A stretch of DNA of 64,000 bases from JALXDT01 sp964634755 (lineage in GTDB: Bacteria; Acidobacteriota; Aminicenantia; JAMOAD01): positions 1 to 64,000 of the forward strand of contig CAZWJH010000004.1 of assembly GCA_964634755.1 (NCBI GenBank). The letters run 5' to 3'. The position numbers and the translations under genes were made by a program. Of this stretch, positions 31,455-40,591 are shown in pieces. The notes under the pieces are model-generated. The model saw only the letters and a program-made list of their open reading frames with translations. It did not search any database and had not been told where the DNA came from. Position 1 is the stretch's first letter. Every line of letters starts with the position of its first letter.

Positions 31455-31491
31455 TTTATATTAAAATATTTGAACAGGGAGGAGGGAAGCT

Positions 31492-33222
31492 GTGAAAAAG
31501 GCTTTTATCATCTATGCGAAAATGCTTTTAATCTTTTTTGTGATGCTTTTAATTTCTTTTTCTGTGGTTTATGCTTCTTCTTATGATGTTTCAAAGTATT
31601 TGAAGGTTGAATCCATCGTTTTATATCCAAAAGATCCTGTGCCCGGAGAGCGTTTGATTATTAAACTTATTATTAGAAATATTGGTTATGAGGAATTGGG
31701 GAGAGTAAGAAGTAAATTTATAGTTAGAAATCATTATTCAAAAGAATTTACATTTGTAATTCGTAGGCTTCGACCGGGGAAGATTTTTAAAAAGGTTTTT
31801 AGCCTTTATCTCCTGCCTGAAAAAGAACAAAAATTAGCTTTTCTTGTACATTTTGGAGATAAAGAGATACCTCAACTAATAAAAACGGTTGAGATTAGGA
31901 GTGAAGACATTAATCCTGCTATTGTATATTTTAAGACTTCTAAAAAAGTTATTAATGTTGGTGATTTCGTGAAACTGTATTAGGAGCTGAGAGGAAATGT
32001 TAAAGAGTTAAAAATAGAATATGAAGTATTGGGACATAAATTAAAAAGAAAAAGCGGTTATATTAGACTAAGAAATAGAAAGATTGGTTCCATTTTTGTT
32101 AAACCTGAATTTCCTACCACTTATAAATTGGTTGCTAAATTTCTTGTTCGGAGAGCACATTTTAAAGTGTTTAAACTTTCAAAGCTTATTCATATAAAAA
32201 CAAAACCATTAATAAAGTCTTTTAAAGCAAAGCCTTCTGTTGTAACCCCGAGCTCCAGTACACGATATCCTGCGAAAACAAGAATAAAATGTGATATTCG
32301 TGGTGCTACCGAAGCAAAGCTAATATGCGCAGGAAGCACTTATAAAATTGATCCATGGGGAGGTATAGTTAGGGTTCCAATATACAATAAGACAAAATGT
32401 GTTTTAAAAGCCAGAAATACCTATTTTGAAACAGAAAAATCCATTGAGATTCAAATAAAACCTAAGATTACCTATTTTAAAATTTCTCCAGAATTAATTA
32501 GAAGTGGTGGCAAAGCAAGATTGGCCTGGTCATTTATTGGGGCGGAGAAAGCTATTATTGAACCCGGTATCGGAAATATTCTAGACAAAAGAAGTGTTTA
32601 TGTGAGCCCCTCTGAAACAGCAGTGTACAAACTAATAATATCTTCGGAACAGGGAAAAGATGAAAAAACTGTGAAAGTCAGGGTATCTCCCGTGATTTCG
32701 TATTTTAAAGTTGATAAAAGTGCTATTTACCCGGGGGAAAGTGTTAATTTAAGCTGGGAAGTAAAGAGCGGAGTGGAAAAGGTTAGTGTCATTAGAAAGA
32801 ACGAGAATAAAAATAGAGTTCTTATTCATGAAGATAATAAAGCGATTGGGAATTTTAAGGATACTCCTCCTAACACAGGTTCTTTGAAATTTTTTTATAG
32901 ATTAGAGATTAAAAATGACGCGGGGATGGATGTATCAAGATATTTAATTGTTTCTTTCATACCCAAAATTCTATATTTTAAAGCTGATAGGTATGAGATA
33001 AAATACGGAGAAGAGGTTAAATTGTATTGGAAAGCATTAGGCGCATATACTAACAGAACTATGCTAAGGACTTATAAAGGTGCATTCCTTTTAGTGGATG
33101 GATCCCCGGTTGAGGAGAAAGGTTTTGTTGTAAAACCTAAGGAAACAACGACTTATATTTTGACCGTTAGAGGGCCGAAAGGAAGTGCAAAAGAAACGAT
33201 AGTTGTAAAAGTTCGTAAATAA
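31492..33222 (+). pseudogene. Exported Ig-like repeat protein interrupted by TAG
   Basis: A GTG start with a GGGAGGAGG SD opens a frame that stops at TAG 31981-31983 but continues in the same frame to 33222, about 576 codons in all. Residues 1-30 are a signal peptide. A CARDB-like domain (VPGERLIIKLIIRNIGYEELG) is followed by tandem Ig-like repeats starting YFK/SFK and containing a conserved L-x-W (LAWSFIGA, LSWEVKSG, LYWKALGA) and P-x-x-T-T-x-Y. The TAG sits exactly at the Trp of the first repeat (KLY-stop-ELRG), implying TGG to TAG. The protein would be an envelope or surface protein; as read it is truncated to 163 residues. Confidence 0.8.
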
Positions 33223-33299
33223 TGGCTGATATATTTAATTGGGTTGATTTTTTATAAAAAAACACACTTTTTTATTAGGAGCAGGAATAAGAAAATATA

Positions 33300-33328
33300 T
33301 TGACTTTTTTATTTTAGAGTAATAAAGT
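33300..33328 (+). promoter_or_regulatory. Candidate promoter of pepD
   Basis: TTGACT (33300-33305), 17-base spacer, TAAAGT (33323-33328); the -10 is only moderate and TATATT-like alternatives follow within 10 bases. Confidence 0.4.
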
Positions 33329-33367
33329 ATATTAAATATAATAAATTTATATTAAGGAGGATTAAAA

Positions 33368-34822
33368 ATGGATAAAATTTTAGAGGGCTTAAAACCTGAG
33401 CTTTTATGGAAGCATTTTGACGAAATAAGGAAGATTCCGAGATGTTCCGGTCATGAAGAAGCGATAGGAGATTATATTGTTATTTTTGCCAAAGCTCACA
33501 ATCTTGAATACACAAGAGATGAGGTAGGAAACATAATTGTAAGAAAACCTGCTACAAAAGGTAAAGAGAATGCTCCCGGAGTGGTTTTGCAGGGGCATAT
33601 TGATATGGTTTGTGAAAAAAACTCTGATGTTGACTTTGATTTTTCAAAAGATCCTATTAAACTTAAGAGAGAAGGGGATTGGATAACCGCTGACGGAACA
33701 ACATTGGGTGCTGACAATGGCATAGGTGTTGCAGCAGCTCTTGCTGTTTTAGAGGATGATTCATTAGTTCATGGACCCATTGAGGCACTTTTTACAATTG
33801 ATGAGGAGAGAGGCTTAACAGGGGCTGCCTATATAAAACCGGGCTCTTTAAAGGGAAAAATACTTTTAAATCTTGACAGTGAAGATGACGGAATTTTTAC
33901 TATTGGTTGTGCAGGCGGTGGAGATTCTATTTTTAAAATTAAAACCGAAACAATCAATCCTGGCAATGAAAAGGCTGTTAAGATAGTAGTTTCAGGTTTA
34001 AAAGGTGGCCATTCCGGTATTGATATTAATACAGGCAGAGGCAATGCAGTGAAGATTGTTGCAAGAGTTCTTTATGAGATGAGAGAAAAAATTGATTTTG
34101 AGCTTGCTGTAATAGAAGGTGGTGATAAGAGAAATGCAATTCCGAGAGAAGCTTATGCTATTGTTGTTTTAAATAACGATGAGATGGGGGAAGCTAAAAA
34201 GATCGCCGATTGTGTACTTTCTGAAGTTAAAACAGAGCTTAAAGGGACCGATGACGGGGTTTTAATTGAAATAAAGGATGATAATATGCCTGGGAAGGTT
34301 TTGACAAAACTTTTGAGGGATAAAGTTATAAATACAATTCTTGCTCTTCCTCACGGAGTCCTTGCTATGAGTCAGGCTATAGAGGGTCTTGTTCAGACTT
34401 CAACCAATTTGGCAGCTGTTCACACTCATGAAGATAGTGTTAAGGTAGTCAAAAGTAGCAGAAGCTCGATAAATTCAGAACTCAAGTTTGTATTAAAGTC
34501 TTTAAAAGCATTTGCTAACCTTATAGAAGCTGATATTGAGCAGCCTAATCCTTATCCCGGATGGGCACCGAACCCGGATTCAGAAATCCTTAAAACAATG
34601 ATGAAGCTTCACAAGGAGCTTTTTGGTAAAGAGGCAGTGGCTGAGGCTATTCATGCTGGCTTGGAAACAGGAATTATCGGAGAAAAGTTCCCCGGTATGG
34701 ATATGATTTCCTTTGGCCCCACAATTAAACATCCTCATTCTCCTGATGAAAAAGTTCAAATTTCCACTGTTGAAAGATTCTGGACACTTCTAACAAAAAC
34801 ATTGGAGCATCTTGCAGGATAA
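33368..34822 (+). CDS. pepD: Aminoacyl-histidine dipeptidase (Xaa-His dipeptidase, M20C)
   Basis: 484-residue cytosolic metallodipeptidase. M20C landmarks: RKIPRCSGHEEAIGDY near residue 25, the zinc-binding LQGHIDMVCEK, DGTTLGADNGIGVAAALA, FTIDEERGLTGA (catalytic Glu pair), LNLDSEDDG, KGGHSGIDI, and a late FGPTIKHPHSPDE zinc His. Full length. It splits Xaa-His and other dipeptides to feed amino-acid metabolism, consistent with histidine degradation (hutI) and the secreted M14 peptidase. SD AAGGAGG at normal spacing. Single-gene unit. Confidence 0.95.
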   Translation: MDKILEGLKPELLWKHFDEIRKIPRCSGHEEAIGDYIVIFAKAHNLEYTRDEVGNIIVRKPATKGKENAPGVVLQGHIDMVCEKNSDVDFDFSKDPIKLKREGDWITADGTTLGADNGIGVAAALAVLEDDSLVHGPIEALFTIDEERGLTGAAYIKPGSLKGKILLNLDSEDDGIFTIGCAGGGDSIFKIKTETINPGNEKAVKIVVSGLKGGHSGIDINTGRGNAVKIVARVLYEMREKIDFELAVIEGGDKRNAIPREAYAIVVLNNDEMGEAKKIADCVLSEVKTELKGTDDGVLIEIKDDNMPGKVLTKLLRDKVINTILALPHGVLAMSQAIEGLVQTSTNLAAVHTHEDSVKVVKSSRSSINSELKFVLKSLKAFANLIEADIEQPNPYPGWAPNPDSEILKTMMKLHKELFGKEAVAEAIHAGLETGIIGEKFPGMDMISFGPTIKHPHSPDEKVQISTVERFWTLLTKTLEHLAG

Positions 34823-34845
34823 AGAATAAATAAAACTCTTACAAT

Positions 34846-34874
34846 TTGACATTCTCCTTTAAAAATAATATTTT
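34846..34874 (+). promoter_or_regulatory. Promoter of the mtnP operon
   Basis: TTGACA (34846-34851), 17-base spacer, TATTTT (34869-34874), followed by a short leader and AAGGAGG SD. Confidence 0.6.
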
Positions 34875-34909
34875 ATAGTCTGTATTATCTTTTGTAATAA
34901 GGAGGAATT

Positions 34910-35776
34910 ATGGAAAGATTAAACATAGGGATTATCGGGGGGAGTGGTTTTTATCAAATGGAAGGGGTTGAAGTTTTAGAGGAAAAAAAAGTTAAAACTC
35001 CCTTTGGTTCTCCATCCGATAATTATATAATTGTTGAAGTTGAGGGGAGAGAGGTTGCTTTTCTTTCAAGGCATTCGAGAGGGCACAAAATAAGCCCTTC
35101 TGAGATAAATTACAGAGCCAATATTTACGGATTCAAAATGTTAGGTATCGAAAGAATTATCTCGGTCTCTGCTGTTGGCTCTCTGAAAGAGGAGATTAAA
35201 CCTCTGGATATTGTCCTTGTTGATCAATTTTATGATAGAACATACAGAAGAGAAAACACATTTTTTAAAGATGGGATTGTTGCCCATGTGAGTTTTGCAA
35301 AGCCCACCTGTCCAGTGTTGAGGAATCTGGTTTATGAGGCTGGGAAGGAATTGGGGTTAAGAGTTCATAATGGTGGAACCTATATAAATATTGAGGGTCC
35401 TCAATTTTCTACAATAGCAGAGTCCGAAACATACAGAAAACTGGGTTTTGATGTTATTGGGATGACAAATGCCACAGAAGCCAAGCTTGCAAGAGAAGCT
35501 GAGCTTTGCTATACGACAATGGCTCTTGTTACAGATTATGATTGCTGGAAAGATGATGAGGAAGATGTTAGCGTTGAAATGGTTATCGCAAACCTGAAAA
35601 AAAATACTGAAAATGCTCAAAAAATTATAAAAAAGGTAATCCCTCTGATCCCTGAGGAGAGAGAAGAAGAATGTATGTGCAAACATGCTTTAAAGTATTC
35701 AATAATAACTTCTCCCGAACTTATTTCAGAGGAAACAAAAGATAGATTAAGATTAATAATAGGAAAATATATTTAG
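34910..35776 (+). CDS. mtnP: S-methyl-5'-thioadenosine phosphorylase
   Basis: 288 residues. Phosphorolysis of methylthioadenosine to adenine and methylthioribose-1-phosphate. Family motifs: GIIGGSGFY, TPFGSPSDNY, FLSRHSRGHKISPSEINYRAN, SAVGSLKEEI, DQFYDRT, IEGPQFSTIAESETYR, IGMTNATEAKLAREAELCY and VTDYDCW. These favour MTA phosphorylase over purine nucleoside phosphorylase. First gene of an operon with a PfkB kinase, lptFG, a phosphatase and a TPR protein. Confidence 0.92.
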   Translation: MERLNIGIIGGSGFYQMEGVEVLEEKKVKTPFGSPSDNYIIVEVEGREVAFLSRHSRGHKISPSEINYRANIYGFKMLGIERIISVSAVGSLKEEIKPLDIVLVDQFYDRTYRRENTFFKDGIVAHVSFAKPTCPVLRNLVYEAGKELGLRVHNGGTYINIEGPQFSTIAESETYRKLGFDVIGMTNATEAKLAREAELCYTTMALVTDYDCWKDDEEDVSVEMVIANLKKNTENAQKIIKKVIPLIPEEREEECMCKHALKYSIITSPELISEETKDRLRLIIGKYI

Positions 35777-35787
35777 GAGGAAATTTA

Positions 35788-36690
35788 ATGAGTTTATCCA
35801 TAGGATCAATAGCTTTTGATACGATTGAGAATGTTCACGGAAGAAGGGAAAGGATTGTAGGTGGCTCCTTAACTTATTATGCTTATGCAGCATCCTTGTT
35901 TGAAAAACCCAAGTTGGTAGGGGTTATTGGAGAGGATTTTCCTGAGAATATAATAGAAGAGATGGGAGAAAGAGGGATAGATGTTCGAGGTATTAAAAAG
36001 GAAAGAGGAAAAACATTTTTCTGGGAAGGAAAGTATTCCGATGATTTTCTTGAAAGGGAGACTATTACAACAGAGCTTAATGTTTTTGAGCATTTTAACC
36101 CGAAAATTCCAGGTTTTTACAAGAGTGAAAAAAATGTCTTTTTGGCAAATATAGCACCTTCCCTTCAAAAAAAGGTTATGGAACAATTGAGTGATGATAA
36201 ATTTTATGTTATGGATACTATGAATCTGTGGATAAATGTTGACAGAGAAGGATTGGAAGATGTGATTAAAAAGGTTGATGGTATTATTCTTAATGATGAA
36301 GAGGCCAGAATGCTTACCGGAAAATTTTACATATACGATGCTGCTAAAGCATTAAAAAATTACGGGATTTCATTTGCTCTTATTAAAAAAGGGGAAAATG
36401 GCTCAATGTTATATTTTAATGATGAATTTATTGTTATACCTCCGTATCCAATAGAAACAGTGATAGATCCTACGGGGGCAGGAGATAGTTATGGCGGAGC
36501 ATTTATGGGCTTTCTCGAAGAGGCCGGAAATATTAATTTAAAAACATTGAAGAAAGCTATGGTGTATGGAACTATTGTATCTTCTTTTACTATAGAAGAT
36601 TTTGGTGTGGAAAGGTTGAGAAATTTAAAGAGAGAAGGTGTTGAACAAAGGGTTAATGAGTATATGGAGATGTTGAACTTTTCCGTATGA
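35788..36690 (+). CDS. PfkB-family sugar/nucleoside kinase
   Basis: 300 residues of the ribokinase/PfkB fold. The substrate-binding GGSLTYYAYAAS and the catalytic anion-hole motif DPTGAGDSYGGAF with the base Asp are present; ILNDEEARMLTG and LIKKGENGSMLYF are family strands. Specificity is not readable. Placement 11 bases after mtnP (SD AGGAGG) suggests nucleoside or methylthioribose-related salvage. The stop overlaps lptFG by 4 bases. Confidence 0.85.
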   Translation: MSLSIGSIAFDTIENVHGRRERIVGGSLTYYAYAASLFEKPKLVGVIGEDFPENIIEEMGERGIDVRGIKKERGKTFFWEGKYSDDFLERETITTELNVFEHFNPKIPGFYKSEKNVFLANIAPSLQKKVMEQLSDDKFYVMDTMNLWINVDREGLEDVIKKVDGIILNDEEARMLTGKFYIYDAAKALKNYGISFALIKKGENGSMLYFNDEFIVIPPYPIETVIDPTGAGDSYGGAFMGFLEEAGNINLKTLKKAMVYGTIVSSFTIEDFGVERLRNLKREGVEQRVNEYMEMLNFSV

Positions 36691-38972
36691 GAAAAAACCT
36701 TGACCGATACATAATAAGGGAAATATTACCGTATTTTTGGGCGGGGTTATTTCTTTATACTTTTACTTTATTAACAAGTAGATTATTTGATTTAACGGAT
36801 CTTTTAATATCGAAGGATGTCAATTTTCTTACTGTGATAAAATTATTTGTTTTCTTACTTCCAGCTATTTTGTCAATTACTCTTCCTATGGCTTTTCTCT
36901 TTGCTGTTTTAATGGGAATGAGCAGGCTTTCTGCAGATTCTGAATATCTTGCGATGAGATCTCTTGGAATATCTTTAAACAGGATCTTTAAACCGGTTTT
37001 TTACCTCTCATTGTTTGTTTTTTTGGTTCACTTGATTATTACTTTTTATGTAGCTCCGAGTTCCAATTATAATTTCACAAAAAACATAGTAAAAATAATT
37101 CTTGAGAAAACGGGACAAGAGATAAAGCCTCGAAAATTTGTTAAGGGTCTTCCGGGAGTTGTGCTTTACATTCAGGATAAAAAAAACAAAAGTATCTGGG
37201 AAAATGTTTTTGTATACAATCAAATGGATTCCAAGAAAAATAAAATTCTTATTGCAAAGTACGGAGGATTAAAGATAGATAAAAAGAAAAGAAAAGCAGA
37301 GATAAAACTTGTTGATGGCTTTCTACACATGTTTGATAAAAAAGAACCTAAAAAGTACACTACTGCAAGATTCAGTTATATGCTTCAACCTCTTGATACT
37401 GAGTTCTTTTTCAGAAAATTTAATGTATCAAAAAGAAGGAGAGATAAAAGTTTTAAGGAACTTATAAGAGACTTAAAAAAGAAAGTTTTACCTCGGCAAG
37501 TTAAGTTAGCTTACAAAGCAGAACTTCACAAAAGAGTGGCTCTCCCTTTTTCGGCAATTATATTTGCTATTTTAGGGGTAGGACTTGGCCTCAGTGTTAA
37601 AAGAGGGGGTTTTGCTTTAAGTTTAATAATAATAATCGTTTATTTTACAACATTCTCTTGGGGGGAAAATTTCGCAATTGATGGCTATCTTTCTCCTTTC
37701 CTGGGTTTATGGGGGCCAAATATTTTTTTCTTACTCATAGGTTTGTTTTTTCTTTTTAATACAAAGATAAAGGAATTTGCCTCTTCTACCAAAACTACCA
37801 AGGGTGGTGAAGAGAGAGAAGAGCAAAAGAGAGAGCATTTTTCAAAATTAAATAAAACAGCTTTTAAGATAAAGATTCCAAAAATAAGTTTTAGATATCC
37901 CAATATATTAGACCGTTATATCATATCGGTATTTATTAAAGTATTTGTTTTAATTCTTTTAAGTATGTTTATAATATTTTTAATTATCACTTTTTTTGAA
38001 TTGATTGATGATATATTAGAGAACAAAAAATCTATTTCACTGCTTTTCAAATATATGTGGTTTTTCTCTCCTCAGATTTTTGAGTATATTTTACCTATCT
38101 CATCACTTGCAACTACCTTAATAAGCATAGGTATCTTGGTGAAAAATAATGAAATTTTAGCTGTTAAATCGTTGGGAATTAGCATTTTTAGAATAAGTGT
38201 AAATTTTATATTGATTGGAATAATTTTGAGTTTTCTGAGTTTTTCTGTACAGGAAAAAGTGTTGCCTGTTTCAAACAAAACTGCGGAAGAGATTAAAAAT
38301 GAAATAATGAACAGAAAAAACACATACATAAGTGCTTTTAACACCTGGCTTATATCAAAATACAATAGTATATATCATTTTACTCATTTTGATAGAAAGA
38401 GAAAGGTTTTTAACAATTTTGAGCTTTTTACTTTAAACAAGGATTTTATTATTCAAAAAAGATTTTTTGCAAAAAGAGCTTATTTAAGGGATTATAAATT
38501 GATCTTGAAGAATGGTTGGGAAGCTGATTTTAGTGATGGTTTTTTTGAGAATTTTAAAAAGATAAAAAAAGAGGAGATAGGTATACTTGAATCCGAAGAT
38601 TTTTTCACTTCAAAAAGGACAGAGCCGGAGACTATGAATTTTTCTCAGCTAAGAAAATACATAAGATATTTAAAGGAGAATAATTTTGAATCAAGGGATT
38701 ATGAGGTGGAACTTTGTACTAAAATAGGTTTTCCCTTGATAAATCTAATAATGATTCTGTTTAGTATTCCCTTTTCTCTGAAGCTCGGTAAAAGTGGAAC
38801 TCTTGTCGGTGTAGGTGCTGCTATTTCAATTTCTCTTTTGTATTGGATAATTTTTGGAATTTTAAAATCAATGGGTACTATCGGGCTTCTTTCTCCTTTT
38901 ATTTCAGCGTTAGGAGCAAATTTGGTATTCTTTTTAATAGGTTTGTATTTTTATTTTGGGATGAGAAGCTGA
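36687..38972 (+). CDS. LptF-LptG fused lipopolysaccharide export permease
   Basis: 761 residues carrying two complete YjgP/YjgQ domains. Unit 1 (residues 1-365) begins LDRYIIREILPYFWAGLF and includes the AMRSLGISLNRIF coupling segment, a periplasmic jelly-roll and PFSAIIFAILGVGLGLSVKRGG. Unit 2 (from about residue 405) begins LDRYIISVFIKVFVLIL, with AVKSLGISIFRISV and GFPLINLIMILFSIPFSL. A charged 40-residue linker joins them. In most bacteria LptF and LptG are separate proteins that pair with the LptB ATPase to extract LPS from the inner membrane. Here one polypeptide would supply the heterodimer. No lptB, lptA or lptC is in the window. Confidence 0.88.
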   Translation: MRKNLDRYIIREILPYFWAGLFLYTFTLLTSRLFDLTDLLISKDVNFLTVIKLFVFLLPAILSITLPMAFLFAVLMGMSRLSADSEYLAMRSLGISLNRIFKPVFYLSLFVFLVHLIITFYVAPSSNYNFTKNIVKIILEKTGQEIKPRKFVKGLPGVVLYIQDKKNKSIWENVFVYNQMDSKKNKILIAKYGGLKIDKKKRKAEIKLVDGFLHMFDKKEPKKYTTARFSYMLQPLDTEFFFRKFNVSKRRRDKSFKELIRDLKKKVLPRQVKLAYKAELHKRVALPFSAIIFAILGVGLGLSVKRGGFALSLIIIIVYFTTFSWGENFAIDGYLSPFLGLWGPNIFFLLIGLFFLFNTKIKEFASSTKTTKGGEEREEQKREHFSKLNKTAFKIKIPKISFRYPNILDRYIISVFIKVFVLILLSMFIIFLIITFFELIDDILENKKSISLLFKYMWFFSPQIFEYILPISSLATTLISIGILVKNNEILAVKSLGISIFRISVNFILIGIILSFLSFSVQEKVLPVSNKTAEEIKNEIMNRKNTYISAFNTWLISKYNSIYHFTHFDRKRKVFNNFELFTLNKDFIIQKRFFAKRAYLRDYKLILKNGWEADFSDGFFENFKKIKKEEIGILESEDFFTSKRTEPETMNFSQLRKYIRYLKENNFESRDYEVELCTKIGFPLINLIMILFSIPFSLKLGKSGTLVGVGAAISISLLYWIIFGILKSMGTIGLLSPFISALGANLVFFLIGLYFYFGMRS

Positions 38973-40591
38973 TGGGAGAGATAAAATTTGAAACATTACT
39001 TCCTTTACTTGAAAAAAGCGGAAATAAAAAGAGGTTTATTTGTAGTTTCTTAAAAAGACTAACGCAATTTCAGCTTACTAATTGTATTCTCTATTTAAGA
39101 AATGAGAGAATGGATTGTGTGGATAGCTATTCTCTAAAGAATGATAGTTCTCGTGGACTAATGAGTTTTACTGTAGATGATTGTGATCTTGAAAAAATTT
39201 ATTCTCAGGAAAGCGGAAAGGAAAAAGCTATTTTTCGGATTTTTTATGAAAAAGATTTTTTAGGTTTTCTAAGCTGCGGGGATTTTGGGAATCTAGATTT
39301 TTCAGCAAATCTTGAACTTTTTTTGAAAATAGCTTCTCCTGTTTTTAGAAATTTTGAGCTTAAAGAGAGATTGGAAACAGAGAAGGAAGTAGCAAAAACC
39401 CTTTATCAGATAAACATAGATCTTTCACTTTACCTTGAGCTGAACAATATTTTAAAAAAGATTGTTGAATCATTAAAAAAGATAATAGATTACAATGCTA
39501 TTGCTATATATATACTTGACAAAGAGAAAAAAGACTTAAAAACCCTTTATTATAGAGGGTTTCCTAAAAAAAATGTTGACAAGCTTAAAGTTAAAATAGG
39601 ACAGGGATTGGTAGGAATAGTTGCAAAAACAGAAAAACCTTATGTTAGTAAAAACATTAAAAAGGAATCTGTATATGTGAAGGCAAGGGAAAAAACCAAA
39701 TCTGAAATTGTCGTGCCAATAATTTCCAAGGATAAAGTTATAGGTATCCTGAATTTGGAGAGCAACAAACTTTCTCAATATTCAAAAAAACATTTAAGAG
39801 TGTTAAATGCTTTTGCCTCAATTGCCGCGATTGCGATAGAAAGGTCAATTTTATACAGAGAAAGAATTGAAAAAAATAGGATTAAAAAAGAACTTGAAAT
39901 CGCCAAACAAATTCAGGATAGAATGATTCCAAAAGTTTTTCCGAAAAACAAATTTTTTGAAATATTTGGTGGAAGTGAACCTGCTGAAATAGTTGGAGGG
40001 GATTTTTTTGACTTCTTAAAAGTCGGTGAAAGCCTTTACTTTGTAATTGCTGATGTTTCAGGTAAAGGTGTTCCGGCATCTCTTTTGGTCTCCCTGTTTA
40101 AAAGCGCTTTTCTCATTATTTTTAAAAAGGAGAAAAGTTTTAAGGAAAAAGTAGAGGAGATAAACTCATTTGTTCATGAGAATACTGAAAGGAATCAGTT
40201 TATTACGGCAATTTTTGGAAAGATAGAGAGTGATGAAATCTCATTGATAAATTGTGGTCATAATTACCCTATAATAATAAGAAAAGAGCGAGCTTACTAT
40301 CTGAAAAAGGGTAATACAATTTTAGGATTTTTTAAAAATTATAAATACTCTTCATTTAGAGTAAAATTGTCTAAAGGTGATATGCTTTTTCTTTATACAG
40401 ATGGGCTTTATGAGTCAATAGGGGATATTAAAAAAGACATAGGTTTGAAAGGAGTTAAGAAATTTTTGAAAAAATATAAAGATTTGCCATTGCAGAAGAT
40501 GTGGAACTCAATACTTAAAGATATTAAAAGAGTTTCAAACGGTAATTTATCCGATGATTTTACAATTTTAATATTAAAGAGGAAAGTATGA
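38972..40591 (+). CDS. GAF-domain PP2C/SpoIIE-type phosphatase
   Basis: 539 residues from ATG 38972, which shares a base with the lptFG stop (TGATG). An N-terminal region, a GAF domain (about residues 140-295, KKIIDYNAIAIYIL ... VPIISKDKVIGILNLES), a linker helix EKNRIKKELEIAKQIQDRMIP, and a C-terminal PPM/SpoIIE phosphatase: GGDFFDFL, ADVSGKGVPASLL, NCGHNYP, LYTDGLYES, DDFTILIL. The metal-binding Asps are intact. Such RsbU-like enzymes dephosphorylate STAS anti-anti-sigma proteins; a possible substrate is the STAS protein encoded at 48997. Confidence 0.88.
   Translation: MGEIKFETLLPLLEKSGNKKRFICSFLKRLTQFQLTNCILYLRNERMDCVDSYSLKNDSSRGLMSFTVDDCDLEKIYSQESGKEKAIFRIFYEKDFLGFLSCGDFGNLDFSANLELFLKIASPVFRNFELKERLETEKEVAKTLYQINIDLSLYLELNNILKKIVESLKKIIDYNAIAIYILDKEKKDLKTLYYRGFPKKNVDKLKVKIGQGLVGIVAKTEKPYVSKNIKKESVYVKAREKTKSEIVVPIISKDKVIGILNLESNKLSQYSKKHLRVLNAFASIAAIAIERSILYRERIEKNRIKKELEIAKQIQDRMIPKVFPKNKFFEIFGGSEPAEIVGGDFFDFLKVGESLYFVIADVSGKGVPASLLVSLFKSAFLIIFKKEKSFKEKVEEINSFVHENTERNQFITAIFGKIESDEISLINCGHNYPIIIRKERAYYLKKGNTILGFFKNYKYSSFRVKLSKGDMLFLYTDGLYESIGDIKKDIGLKGVKKFLKKYKDLPLQKMWNSILKDIKRVSNGNLSDDFTILILKRKV

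Noticed and set aside
31981..31983. TAG recoding (pyrrolysine or suppression) in the Ig-repeat gene
   Set aside because: The position aligns with a conserved Trp in sister repeats and no pyrrolysine machinery is seen; a simple TGG to TAG change is more likely.
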